Of a stretch of 64,000 bases of DNA, positions 12,166 to 23,756 are shown piece after piece. This DNA is from Eutreptiella sp. 'Long Island Sound 2002' (taxonomy: Eukaryota; Euglenozoa; Euglenophyceae; Eutreptiales; Eutreptiaceae): assembly GCA_964036045.1 (NCBI GenBank), contig OZ038381.1, forward strand, positions 151,484,352 through 151,548,351, given 5' to 3'. The position numbers and the translations under genes are program-made. A model generated the notes under the pieces. It worked only from the letters and a program-made list of their open reading frames with translations, searched no databases and was not told the origin of the DNA. Position 1 is the stretch's first letter. Each line of letters starts with the position of its first letter.

Positions 12166-13971
12166 GATGAGTCCGAAACGGAAGATGGTATCACCGATGA
12201 GGAGTGGAGCGATATGGAGATTGAGTACATTTCGTTGCCGAAACTCAAAAGACAGATCCGTCGATCTGATCTCACGGGGGATCAAGTATTTCTGTGCTGC
12301 ATGCCTCGACCAGCAGTGTCGGTCGATCAAATGTATAAGATGCAAGCCAGTGATGGCAACGATGACGGGCTTCACCCCGTTCGACGCAAACTGCCGAATC
12401 GATTACACAAGTGAGCGGACATCTACGACCGGGAGAAAGCGGAGTACGGAGACCTACCTCCGTATCGACCTGGAAGAGATCATCGAATACGCCTCGATTC
12501 GGAAGACAATCCACCGTGGGTACACCCTTACAAAATGGATCCGAGCCAACTAGATGAAGTTCGACGACAATTGGACAAGTTGCATCGATCTGGTCGGATC
12601 AGACCATCCTCGAGTCCATACGGAGCGGGTTGCCTACTGGTGAAGAAAGCGAATGGTAAATGGCGCATGTGCGTCGACTACCGAGCGTTGAATACGCGAA
12701 CTGTATGAGATCGGTATCCTTTGCCATCGATCCAATCCATCTTGAGTACACTGGGGGGTTCCACCGTATTCTCGAAGATCAACCTTGTTAGTGGGTTCCA
12801 CCAGATCTGAATCCAAAACGAAGATATCGAGAAAACCACCTTCAACACACAATTTGGCGCCTTCGAGTGGGTTGTTATGCCCTTTGGCCTCTGTAATGTG
12901 CCGTCGACGTTCCAACGCGTCGTGAATGATGTCCTTCGAGACCACTTCGGGATATTTGTATGGGTGTACATCGACAACATCCTCGTCTTCTCGAAGGATG
13001 CGGACGAACACCAACGACATCTCGATTCGGTACATGAACTACTCCGCAAACACCAGCTCTTTCCCTGCATCAATAAATCCACATTCTTTCAGAGTCGAGT
13101 ACCCTTCTGTGGATACATCATCGACAAAGATGGAGTACACATGGACCCCGAAAAGATCAAGGTCATTCGAGGTTGGCCTCCGCCAACTACGGTTCAGGAA
13201 GTTCGACAATTCATTGGATTGTGTGGATTTTACCAGCAGTTTGTCGAAGGGTTCCAAGCTGTCGCAGCCCCTCTGACTGCGATGTTTAAAGCAGACTTCG
13301 AGTGCGAATGGACAGCCGTCCATCAGGCTTCCTTCGACAAGCTGAAGCAGGCGATGATCAATGCGACTCATCTCAGTGCTATCAACCCTTGACAGCCGTA
13401 TCACCTGTACACAGACGCTTCGAAAGACTGCCTGGGTGCTACGCTGGCGCAATGATGTGCGCATGGAAAGTACAAGGGACATCTTCGACCTATTGCCTTC
13501 ATGTCGCAGAAAATGCAGCCTGCCGAAACTGGATACCTGATCCGAGAACAGGAGCTGTTGGCCATCATATTAGCCTTGAAACAATGGTTTCACCTACTTC
13601 GAGGACCGCAGCAGGTGCACGTGCACACTGACCACAAAAGTCTTCGATATCTCAAGACATGTCCTCGACCGCTGACACCACAGCAAGCACGATGGTCCCA
13701 ATTCCTCGAAGAATACAACCTGACGTTGTGGTACGTACCGGGCCTCGTGAATCCTGCGGCAGATGCCTGCTCCCGTCTGACTTCGCAACAGTCGATGGAT
13801 ATCGAAAATGCCAGACCTACACGGGCTTTCGCAATTCCCCTGGTCGAAAATTGGGCTTCACGGGGAGGAGAACCTGTCGATGAGTTCCTACATGCACTCG
13901 CAGATTCATTCTCTCATGACGAGGTGTGGCCCAAGCTGTACGACCACCTGTACGTTTTGCTTCGAAGCTGA
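12166..13971 (+). pseudogene. Gypsy A reverse transcriptase and RNase H
   Basis: One frame runs from an acidic linker (DESETEDGITDEEW) through RT: SSPYGAGCLLVKKANGKWRM, CVDYRALN, FSKINLVSGFHQI (motif A, catalytic Asp now Asn at 12781), VVMPFGLCNVPSTFQRV (motif B) and WVYIDNILVFS (YIDD now YIDN, Asn at 12976). RNase H follows with YHLYTDASKDCLGATLAQ, REQELLAIILALKQW and HTDHKSLRYL. Stops inside this frame are all TGA: 12412, 12706, 12808, 13390 and 13453. Several occupy Arg positions in the family (HQI*I, V*DRYPL). The pattern fits CGA-to-TGA mutation. Confidence 0.85.
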
Positions 13972-14103
13972 CGCTCCGTGGGGAATGATCCTGACGCTCA
14001 TGAACTTGCTGAACCAGCCCCCCAATTTCGACACTAAACCCGCCGTCGAACCGGAGGACCTGGAGCCGCTACCATCAGCGACGACTGTCGAGCCGGAGGA
14101 CCT

Positions 14104-15882
14104 GGGAGGAGCCAGTGCCATCAGACGAGATCATGGCTGAGGATTCACCCCGACCAGACATGCATCTGGATGAGGCTGGCAGTGAGCCAGACACACCTGC
14201 CGACACCGACGACCTTCCCGATGCGAGCATGGATCGCCCTCTTCGAGTCACTTTTGGCAATGAACTTTGATATGCACCGACCATGGCGGAACTGATTCAC
14301 TGTCCACGTCATCGTGATGGCACATAACAATCAGTTCCCTTGCCGAAGGTTGGGTCCATTACGCCGTACCCTTCGAGTCTTAAAGGTACGCACCGCCGAG
14401 TACATCAGCATTATCAGTGCAAAGACTGGACTTCGACAGCTGTGTGGGCAGCAGCCTATCGAGAAGACCCACGGACGACGCACATCTACGAAGTCGCGAA
14501 TTGAAGCCCTTCGGCACGACACCAGCTTTGAGATGCCAAGTTGTCCTTCGATGATGGCAAATTCTTCCATTTGTCGACGATGGGCAAACGTGTGCTTCTC
14601 CCTCGAACACTGGTTACGTCGATTGTGGCTATGTATCACGAGTTGGAGTTCTATGACCATTCAGGTGTCCTTCGAACCATGGCCCTGATTAAGCGCGACT
14701 ACGTATGTTCGCACCTCCGATACTACGTCGAGCGATACATAGTAAGTTGCGATGTGTGTAGCGGCGAAATCAAGACGATTCGACACCGCCAGAGTGCCAA
14801 GACCATTGCCGGTGCCTGACACCAAATGGCACACTGTGTCCATCGATTGGGTTTCAGGATTGCCGCTGGCCACAAGGGGCCATGACAGCATCATGACTGT
14901 AGTCGACCGATTCTCCAAGCGTGGAATGTTCATCCCTTGTGGCGAGGTTATGACAGCCGACGACCTTATCTATGTGTTCCTGCGTGAAGTACTTCGACTG
15001 AAAGGATGCCCTCGACAAATTGTTTCTGACTGAGACAAGCTATTCGAGTCTCAGGCGTGGAAAGAGTTGGCTCAGCGTTTCAAGATTGAGATGCATCAAA
15101 CAGTGGCCAGCCGCCCTCGAGGCAATGGCCTGGCGGAGCGCAGCAACCAGTCGGTCCTCCAGCGCCTGCGTACACACGGCATCTTCGGCAACAACGAGTG
15201 GGATGTCGACCTCCTGTTCGCCGATATACAGTTCAACAACCTGACATCCAATAGCCTTTGGCTATCCCCGTTCGAGATAGATGAAGGACGAACACCCCAT
15301 TTTCCATTGGACTTTCCCCGAATGACTTCTCATGCACATGAACCATCGACCGTGAATGATTACATGCAACGGGCGGAACGTACCTTCGCTTCTGTGTGTG
15401 CAATGCTTGCCCAGGAAAGTCGACGCCAGATGCATGTGGTCCTGCAAATGGACCGATACGTTCGAGTGCCTGAAGTCGGTGAACGATGGTGGTTGTTGTT
15501 ACCAGAATATCGACATAAAGGGAAGCTCGATGTTGTCTGGTGCGGCCCTTACAAAATTTTCGAGGTACTGAACAAGGGCCAGAATGTTAAACTGGACATC
15601 CCTGCCCCCTTTGATGGGTTGCGAGTTTTCAATCAAGACAGCATAAAGCCCTACATCCATCGAGAGGGACAGCCGGTGTGGGAGTTCCCGATGCCCGCTG
15701 TCAAAACTGGAGAATCCCCTCGACTTGTCAAGATTGTGGCTAGACGTTGAGTGGGATCAAAAAAGCGCCGCACATTCCTGTACCGTTGTGAATGGGATGA
15801 TGACACATGGTCTTGGGAGTCACGCAAGGCTCTAGAGGAGGATCCTGCGTACCTTGAGTTCCTTCAACTCCACCCTGAGTAA
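14104..15882 (+). pseudogene. Gypsy A integrase with C-terminal chromodomain
   Basis: An acidic linker (EDSPRPDMHLDEAGSEPD) leads to the HHCC zinc region (MYHELEFYDHSG ... CDVC, ~14630-14760). A frame change near 14770 follows. The catalytic core has Asp at 14845 (SIDWVSGLP), Asp at 15028 (IVSD) and Glu at 15136 (NGLAERSNQ). The D-x60-D-x35-E spacing is exactly right. Stops in frame are TGA 14268, TAA 14325, TGA 14502, TGA 14529, TGA 15031 and TGA 15748. After the last one, FLYRCEWDDDTWSWESRKAL is a short chromodomain ending at TAA 15880-15882. The chromodomain would direct integration to modified chromatin. Confidence 0.85.
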
Positions 15883-15920
15883 CCTAACTCTTCTGTGCAA
15901 CGTGGTTTTTCGAAAAACTC

Positions 15921-18869
15921 ATGCGGGGTTCCAGGTCGATCGCCGGAGCCTCCGCCTATGGTACTACATCCTGGACGCCCCGAACTTCCTCTTGACCTCC
16001 ACCTTCTCTAGCATCACCGTCGAACGTCATCGATGTTGACGCGATCAATGACAACGTTGGTGCCAAACCCCCAGCGAGGACGACTTCAACTGGCCGCTGT
16101 TTGTCGGTAGCATCAGCGCCAACTCGCCCGAGTCGACCTCTCGATCCATTTGAACAGCCGAACTACAGCCAGTCGGCATATGCTGGGAGCTCAAAAGGAA
16201 AAGGAGGCCCGTCGAAAGGAGGCAAGGGAGGTGTGTTCCCTCGCGGAGAATTTGCAGGAATAGCGCGGAGTGGACGACCCGTTGTATCAGGAGGCGCCAC
16301 AGGCTTGGAAGTGCTCGAGATAGCCCTGGCCAGCTGGCCTGTTCCGGAACCGACCAAGGGAGGGACCCCACCCGACATGCAGCCAGAACTCTGTAGGCTG
16401 TACGGGCCCTCGCCCCCGGTCGATGCAGAATACTTTCGAGAGCGGTGCTCGAGCCCTGATTGGTTCGATTCTGATGAAGATCTTGCTTGCTACACGGGAT
16501 ACTACGACTGATTCCCCTTCCTCTGTTCAGCGCCCGGATGGGTCGACAGTTCCTGGACATCGAGGCCGCCCACCTGGACATCAAGGCCATCCAGGGATGG
16601 ACCGTCGTGGGGACCGAATACCGGAGAGCCGAAAGACTCCAGCTATAACAACAACCATGAAGCTGTCCCCAATGACTGGGTCGACCAATCCTGGCAGTCG
16701 AATGCCCCGAAGACGCAAGCTTCTACTCGAACGAACCAATCCGACTCCTATTTCCACAACGACGACGACGAACCCTTGCTCGAGTCCGACAACGAAGAGG
16801 AACATCTGTACGAGCACTCAGCGTTTGACGCCACACAAAGTTGGTTGACACCACCGCCCAGCTACGATTCTGTGCCGGTGCCAGAATCGATGTGGCAGCC
16901 CTATAACACGCCGCAGTACAACCATGAAATCGAGACCGTTGAACAACTCCGACACTTGGGTACGTTCGGATTGAAGCCACCCTATCGATTTGCGACACAC
17001 GAGGATGATCCAATGAAAACGGAATACACCAAGCTCGAACCATCGGTACTCACCATTGCGTCGAGCGCCATGGCTGGTCAACGAGGAAGGCACATGTTCC
17101 TGAACAAACGACATGCCGCAGTCGTGACAAAAACGAATGCCACTATCTCCGAGTTAGGTAAGACCATCAATATCGACAGTTGGGGACGAACCGCACCATT
17201 CCCTTACGAGCTGGCGCGAAGCGCCCCTGACACATCTTTCGATGAGCCTGGGAATGTTGGTGGCAAGCCGGGCTACCAGTGGTATACAAAAAATGAATAG
17301 GCCTGCCACAATTTTCGAGCAGCCCTCGTCGAATGGCAACGCTGCAACGAAGAGCTCCATTGGGGATTCCGACAAGACCTCTCCGAATATGGCCTGCCGA
17401 GTCAAATTGCTCTACTCAACCGCATGCATCCAGAGATCTCAGGAATCGACGACTTGATAAAAGTTGCCGATGGAATTGACCTGATCTTCAGGTATCGACG
17501 CCTCTGGACCCAGGACAGGATGAAACGAGAAGCTCCCCTTACCGTTTCGATCCTTGGAGTTATTCGCCATCTCCAGAAGGTTTGCCAGGAGAACAACTGG
17601 CTCCTCAAAGATCGAGCCTCCTTTCTCGCGTACAAAGTCGATTTGCTTCTTCGCCAACACCAACTGCAAGGCCTACGAGGCACCTCTCGACTTGGGTATA
17701 AGCGGTATGGGTGCGCTCCACATCGAACACAGGACCTTGCAGTCCAGCTCCAGGAGTACTTTCGACCCGGAGAACAGACCGAACCCTAGGCGTACAATGC
17801 TGTCGCACCAGGTGCCCCCATCGACCTTGTCCAGTTGGCGACGATTTACGGGACTGGACCCGGACGGCTCGGATACCACGGCTCCCATAAGGCAATCCGA
17901 CGAGTTGCTGCCCTTCACTCGTCCAGTGAAGAGTATGTCAACCTCTTCCCCTTCCTGGATGCCGCCGATTTGGTTCGACGCATGGGTTCCTCGAAATACC
18001 TCATGTCCCCCTACGAGGCCGGATACAAAAGTGGACAACGTTGGCGTGGAGCGGTCCAGTTCCAAAAGGATGTCTATGCTGATGAACGGGAGGAGATCGA
18101 GAGAACCGACTCGCCCGCAAGTGACCCGTTCCACCCAAATCCCGTCGACCACAGGTTTTTGTCGGCAGAGTCAAACGCCTATCAGCACCACTTTGACATC
18201 CCGTTCTTCAAGTACCTCACGCCGATCCAGGATGATTACAAGACTGCACATCGACGCAAGGCCAGCTGCCGAGACCAAGTCCTTGAAGCGGTCATTGTTG
18301 ACACGGCTTTGAGCCTTGTGACTGCAGAAGCGGTTCGATTCGCTCTGCAGAGCTCCCTCGCTGATGGTCAGTATGTACATCAACACCTAGGTCGACTCCA
18401 AGAAGAAGGTTCTCAAACCGACATGCTTGAGGTCATTGACCGATATGCCCTCGGTCCTGGAGTCGATGACGTCAGTGCCATCATTGTCGTGCGACGACTT
18501 TCGATTGCTGACGCGCCATGGTGGCGAGTCGATACGCGAACTGGTCAGTTCTACCACAGCATGGCCGCTGGTACTGGTTCAAAGGAAACCTATCGATGGA
18601 CTACTGGTCGACATGACGGGTACTCCTTCGAAGTCACCGATCGGACCGATCTGTGGAGAGAGGACGCTTGGAAACCGTCGAACCTTTGGGATTTCTTTTT
18701 GACCAAGGCACAAACATTGGGACCTGGACAATTTCCAGCGCTTGCCCGTGAACATGTCTTCGTATTCCAGTACAAGTGCCCCGTTGACGGCCGACCTGGT
18801 GATCCCAACCTTCCGATTGCTGAACTATCGATCTGGTATCCTGATTCAGAAGCGTGCCCTCGAAAGTGA
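15921..18869 (+). pseudogene. Gypsy A extra ORF downstream of integrase, unknown function
   Basis: Starting from ATG 15921 one frame stays coding-like for 983 codons to TGA 18867. It is broken only by TGA 15993, TGA 16509, TAG 17298 and TAG 17787, with no frameshift. The N-terminal part is Ser/Pro/Gly-rich (SSKGKGGPSKGGKGG). The middle is acidic and aromatic-rich (YFHNDDDEPLLESDNEEEHL). The C-terminal two-thirds looks globular, with Trp-rich segments such as WWRVDTRTGQFYHSM and YSFEVTDRTDLWREDAWK. I recognise no domain, transmembrane helix or signal peptide, so it is not an obvious envelope gene. Its TCGA/CGA-rich composition matches pol, so it belongs to the element. It could be a displaced gag, a captured gene or a new accessory protein. 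Confidence 0.7.
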
Positions 18870-19428
18870 TATCCGCTGACACTACACGGGTCATGACACC
18901 TTCAAGTTCATGGCTCGGGTCGAGAGACTGAAGGAAGTGCACGAAGTATGTCGGCTCCAGGTGGATCGTTCATCCACGTTTACGTGGGGCACAGACTGCT
19001 GATTCTACATGTCTGGATGCCAACTAATGGCTTATCCGACAGTCTGGATGCCATTAATGGTATCCACTGCCTTCACATGTCCTGTCGAGTTGACAGGTGT
19101 ATTGGCTGTTTGTCCGCTGGGCAATCAGCTTCGATGGCTGTGCCCAATGTTATGGTATGTTATGGTTCGACGTGCCCACAGCCTTGCTGTGGGTACAGCG
19201 CGCGCGCGGTGTGCCTGGCGAAGTTGTCTTCTGCAGCTTCCGCCAAGACACACCCGTGGCAGAGTCGAACACAGCGTATGAATGAGGCGCTGACGACAGG
19301 TATACCATGACTGCACCTCAGGGTGTGAGTTTCGACCACTGTTATGCTTCTGTAGCCAACACATGTCGAGGTCCAAAAAACTTTTTTTGGGCCTGCTCTG
19401 CAAATTCGACAGTGTTACGCCCATGAGT
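18870..19428 (+). other. Gypsy A region between ORF3 and polypurine tract
   Basis: No clear gene. A frame beginning near 18860 gives HYTGHDTFKFMARVERLKEV and may be a frame-shifted continuation of ORF3, but it is broken by stops. TGTTATGG-like words at 19147 and 19159 resemble the LTR start and may be decayed copies. Confidence 0.35.
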
Positions 19429-19447
19429 GAGACCTCTTCGAGGTCTC
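19429..19447 (+). other. 8-bp perfect hairpin just before the polypurine tract
   Basis: GAGACCTC (19429-19436), loop TTC, GAGGTCTC (19440-19447) form a perfect stem directly abutting the polypurine tract. Its role is unknown. Confidence 0.6.
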
Positions 19448-19460
19448 AAGGGGGGGGTAG
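19448..19460 (+). other. Polypurine tract of gypsy A
   Basis: AA plus eight G (19450-19457) and TAG lie immediately before TGTTATGG. This is the expected position and composition for the plus-strand primer of an LTR retrotransposon. Confidence 0.65.
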
Positions 19461-19745
19461 TGTTATGGTTTCGAACAGCAGCAATGCAGCGCGCAAGTCG
19501 CAAGTCGCAGTCGCAATTGCACTGCAGTCTGTGAATAATAAAGAAGCATCGAATGCCGACTGTGAATGAGCGCTGTAAGATACTTCGATCTCTGAACAGG
19601 GTTTATGTCTTTGAGATTGTGTTATTATTGGTCCCCCGTCTAAAGATCCTGCGAGGTTTGTCGATTTGGGAATTTGGTTTTCGGATTTTGAGAAACAAAG
19701 AGGCACAGGATCACAAGGCGAGTTCCCAAGGAGCAAACCACAACA
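19461..19745 (+). repeat. Gypsy A 3' LTR (probable, right end uncertain)
   Basis: The LTR starts with TGTTATGGTTTCGAACAGCA directly after the polypurine tract. It includes AATAAAGAAG at ~19537 as a possible poly(A) signal. The right edge is not defined because no second copy exists in the window; I place it before the CAACCTCCTCAGTTCGG segment that belongs to the next element. Confidence 0.45.
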
Positions 19746-20016
19746 AGCTTGCAACCTCCTCAGTTCGGTTAGGCACAATAAATAGATAGGCACCAGGAGA
19801 TTAGTTCTTGCTCTTACGCCGGGACAGAGTCTTAGCACGGGTTAAAAGCTGTCCCTCGCTGTTCTCAACAAGGCGCAGGAGTATCGGCTCCTCCCGGAGG
19901 TACACTTCCCCCTCACCGACGAAAGCAACACTGGGGGTCATCAGAATACCCGCAGGCCGCTTATCTTGTTTGCAGCCCAATGGTCGGTGATTCCTATTGC
20001 CCCACCCTCCCACCAT
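19746..20016 (-). pseudogene. Gypsy D remnant, 3' end of pol and downstream sequence
   Basis: On the minus strand, a frame ending at 19801 reads RLVENSEGQLLTRAKTLSRR and stops. It is followed by a sequence (plus-strand 19750-19800) that recurs almost identically at 32425-32478, where it follows the chromodomain of gypsy B. The shared CTCAGTTCGGTTAGGCACAA and ACAATAAATAG words, plus similar residues (RLVENSEGQL versus SYLVENMEGQL), identify this as the tail of a related minus-strand gypsy. Everything upstream of this tail is degraded. Confidence 0.55.
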
Positions 20017-20571
20017 ACATTAATCCGCAGAGTGTAGTACCAGGAAGGCGCCCACGCGCTAGACTAGGTACCCGTGGGGTTGGATCAGTCCGGGGTGCCC
20101 ACCTCCATACCACCACCCCGACTGCGGGTCCCCTCAACACGCTGGCCTACGTGAACAGATTCCTTCCCGTTGGAACTCACAGTTGAGGCCCTTTACTCGC
20201 AACCCCCTCTTTTTTCTAACCTTCCAGGGGCGTTGAGCACTCTTGTGCAGACAGCTAGCCCTAAGGTAAGGAAACCAATAGGTGTACCATCTTGCATGCG
20301 TTTGAACAATTAGCTAGCATTTGAGTTTTTTGGTCGTAAGTTTGCATCGGGAAGTAGAAAAGTTGAAGTCTGAAAGAAAACCTTACTTGTTGGAAAATGT
20401 TTCCTTGAAGCTGAGAAATTCACAAATAAAGGGACGTCATGTAGGCGCTGCTATATAGGGGTGGACTACTTTGTGTACCACCTTAGTGTATCAATGTTTT
20501 GTTGCATTGATGAACATAGTGGTATTTCAAACTTTGAAAGGTATAATTTAACACTAAAATTGACCCTTGAA
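20017..20571. other. No gene recognised
   Basis: The first 200 bases may be further decayed gypsy D. The rest is AT-richer and holds only short frames. TATATAGG at ~20452 is a chance-level TATA-like word. Confidence 0.4.
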
Positions 20572-21398
20572 TTATTCAAATACATTTTGCCAGCTGAGAA
20601 AACCTTGAATCTTTGGCGCGGGAGGGAGCGGCGCCTTTACGCTCCAGAAATCCCCAGAAATCCGACAATTTATCTGCTAACGGAAAGATTTTGGATGGCT
20701 AGGGGGTTGATTTACATCGTTCTTCATACCTGTGAGCAGTCAAATCCTTAAAACATCGAGCTGTTGAGCTAAAATTGCCCTGGCAAAGGTTCTGGAGGAA
20801 GTTAACGGAAGCACCGGCTCCCTCCGGAACTAGCGCACGCTGATGTTTAATGACAGAAAATTTTAGATTGAACAGAATACTGATTTGGCATACCTTATTT
20901 TATATTTTTTCATTATCTAAATGCTAATATGTACTCAAAGCCACTCAATCTGTCCCCCCGGAGTGGACAACAAACTTGGTCTCCTCCACTTTCACTCCCA
21001 CCGGGGCCCTAACAAGGGTAGTATGGGTAACTATGACATATGAAGACAAGGGGAGCCTCAGACAATCTATTGTCAACTATTGAACACACGTATCCTAAGT
21101 TTGTATGGAAAAAACTACCTTCTTTCTAACTTCATGTGGTGGTACAAGAACTGGTGCCTGGTACAACAACTGGCTTCTTTACCTTACTCAGTGTGTGCCA
21201 GGACAGGCTCTCGACTCCAGTAGAGCTCCAGCTACGGTGAATGTACTGATTCCCTCCCTCAATCGGGTTCGGCGCTCCAAACACCTACACATCCGCAGCT
21301 TTCGGAGCCCTGCTCCTGCCGTGGTTGTGCCCTGCAGTGCCATGCCTATGGTTACCAGCGTGAACCAGATGGCCGCTTTTCAGGTTTGCAGCCAGCCA
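20572..21398 (+). repeat. 827-bp direct repeat, left copy
   Basis: This segment is repeated at 26218-27045 in the same orientation with only about ten differences (for example TTTTGCC/TTTCGCC near the start, GTTCTTCAT/GTTCTTGAT, and a T insertion in TAACTTTCATG). Identity ends abruptly at GCAGCCAGCCA. It lies left of a 4.8-kb insertion. Sequence inside does not match a known TE to my eye. Confidence 0.92.
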
Positions 21399-21404
21399 CG
21401 CGAG

Positions 21405-23219
21405 CCCGCGAGCACACACAACACCGCATACGCAACGACACAAACCCACCCGACACCACCCCCGCCCGGGCCCTCGCCCAAGCCAGGACCCCCTACCCAC
21501 CGCAACCCGCGCCCCCCTTCTGCCGGCACCCACCACCACCGCAGAGACGGCCACCCAGCACGACCCCGTCCAAGCCCTCGTCCACATCCCCGTCACCAAG
21601 CGCCCCGTCATCCATCCCCCACAAACCACCACCACCGCCGGCCAAACCGACCCAGGGACGTGGGACCCCTCAACCACCGTCACCGTCAAGCCCGGCCCCT
21701 AACCCTTCCCCCATGCCCACCACATAGTGCAGCCCCGGGGACTGCCCACGATGCCCAACCCCCCACCCCCACAAGGGGGACCGGAAAACCCACAAGGAGT
21801 CCATGGGCCATACCCGCAACACCAACCCCACCACTACCCACACCACCACCACCAGCGGCCCCACCACCACCACTACCAACACCACCCCCACCACTACCAC
21901 TGCCCACCGCCCTACCCCACCGGGCCACAATTCCCCGTGCACGAACAGCACCAGCGGACGGGATGGCAGCCACCGAGCGCCCCACCCGCCTACCCCACCT
22001 ACCGCCAGGAGCCACCCCCCCCGTACCAGCCACCACCCCCGTACCAGAAACCGTGTCCGTACCCGCCCGGCCACCATCCGATGGCCGAGGGGGCCCCATG
22101 GACGACGGGGGACCTCCCCCTCCAGGCGGCATCGCGCGAGGCCCCCCAGGGGCCGCCGACGCTTCCGGACTGGCCCGACTCGAGCGATGAGGGCCGGTCC
22201 CGCAAACGGCGGCGCTCCCGCTCCCCCCCCGCACGGCACACTCGCCCACGGCGCCCACACTCCCACCGCGCCTCAACCACCCACTCCCGCCGCTCCCGCT
22301 CCCCCAGGTACCACCACGACCCCCCGGGACCCCGCTCCCGTCGCTCCCGCTCCCCCGGGCACCACCACGAGCGCCACCGCCGCCCCATGTACCCCTCCCC
22401 CTCCCCCCACCGGCCAAGCAAGACCCCCACCCCCAGCCCCCGCCACCACCACTCCCGCTCCCCCCGACGCAGCCAGGCACGCCACTGCCGCCCCACGTCC
22501 ACCTCCCCCTCCCCCCACACGCCCCGCCTGGCTCCCCGTTCCCCGAGCCACCCGTACCCATCCACCACCCCCAGCCCCCGCCACCACCACTCCCGCTCCC
22601 CCGGACGCCACCGAGCGCGCCACCGCCGCCCCATGTCCACCTCCCCCTCCCGCTCCCCCCCCGCCCGTACCCGTCCTCCACCCCCAGCCCCCGCCGCCGC
22701 CGCTCCCGCTCCCCCAGGCACCGCCACCCCCGCCACCACCGCGGGTCAACGTCCTCCCCCCGCCGCACCACGACCACGGGCACAGACCCCTCCCCCCCCC
22801 GGGCCCCCGCCTACCTCGCCTGGTGGTCTCCCCCCGCTCTGCAGGAGCTCCGCCGCTGGGTGAAGTGGGCCGGAGGAGCGGGAAGGCACGAAGGGGTGCA
22901 CATGGTGCATACATTCGAGGAGGTGCGCACCCGCACCGCCGCAAACCCCAACGAGGCCGCCCCGGAGGCCATCATGCCGCAAGCGGCATGGGAGGCCCCC
23001 CTCCGCGATGCGGTCCAGGGCCTCCGCCCCCCCTACACCCCCCAAGCCCTCCGCCAGTGGCTCCAGGCCACCCACCCCCAGGCCTGGGCCGCCGGCGCCC
23101 CCTCCCCACCCCGCCCCTCCCGCCACCACCACACCAGGAAGGGGCAGGACAAGGGCAAGGGAAGGGCAAGGGGCGCCAAGGAGTACACAGGCAAGAGGGC
23201 ACGGAAGGGCCCCAAGTGA
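21405..23219 (+). pseudogene. ORF1-like, His/Pro- and Arg/Ser-rich protein
   Basis: The first frame includes ALVHIPVTKRPVIHPPQ and VTVKPGP, then TAA near 21703. It continues with an extraordinary His/Pro/Tyr tract (~21800-21930) and SDEGRSRKRRRSRSPPAR followed by several RSRSP repeats (22170-22660). Near 22850 the frame changes to LQELRRWVKWAGG, then EGVHMVHTFEEVRTRTAANP, LRDAVQGLRPPYTPQALRQW and a basic tail ending at TGA 23217. The RS-rich and basic regions suggest RNA binding, as in ORF1 or gag proteins. The 5' end is cut by the repeat junction at 21398. Confidence 0.5.
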
Positions 23220-23756
23220 GGGCAGGCACACGCAGGGACAGGGCGCCGGAAGCGACACCACATGGGGGCAGGAAACCACCCAAGAACCAGGAAGGGGCGG
23301 GAACGGGGACCAAGACACGGAGGAAAAGGGCACCACGGCAGGCACCACGACCCACACCCAGGAAGGGCACACCACGACGGGGAGACCAGCGCCGCCCCAG
23401 CCCCACCAAATACCCCAACACACACCACCGAAGCAAACATCGGACGCCATGCGGATCACACCAGCGCACGCCCACCGGCCACCGGAAACCACACGGAGAA
23501 CGGAGGGCACACCTACACGAGGAGAACGGGCCACACCCACAGAGGAAGCCGCAGGGAACGCCGCCGCACGGCGCACCACCACGCCCTCACCGCCAGGCGA
23601 CGACCCCGGCCACCACAAAGGCCACCTCACAGGCACCGGAAGAGGACGAAGGCACGGCCGCGGCACCCACGACTAGGGACCGAAACCCCCAGAGGACACG
23701 GGACCAAGGCACAGGCCCCAAGGGAGGGCAACCCCACGGACCGTCACGCGACCACA
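23220..23756 (+). other. A/C-rich spacer without gene
   Basis: The frame stays open but encodes only His/Pro/Thr/Arg-rich low-complexity sequence. Nothing specific is seen between the ORF1-like stop and the PFP fragment. Confidence 0.4.

Larger units (their letters stand above)
11390..19745 (+). mobile_element. Ty3/gypsy retrotransposon A with chromodomain, 5'-truncated
   Basis: The order is protease, RT, RNase H, integrase, chromodomain, an extra ORF, polypurine tract and 3' LTR, which defines a Ty3/gypsy chromovirus-type element. There is no 5' LTR, primer binding site or gag; sequence left of 11390 belongs to LINE A. Its composition differs sharply from its neighbours: it is less GC-rich and very rich in TCGA and in the Arg codon CGA. 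Most in-frame stops are TGA where Arg is expected, and three catalytic Asp residues read Asn, so it is dead. Most of the pol frame is otherwise collinear, with a few frame changes. Confidence 0.88.

Noticed and set aside
12412-15750. TGA read as a sense codon (alternative genetic code)
   Set aside because: The positions call for Arg, and no known nuclear code reads TGA as Arg. Other elements have TAG and TAA as well, and catalytic Asp residues are lost too. Mutation explains all of it.
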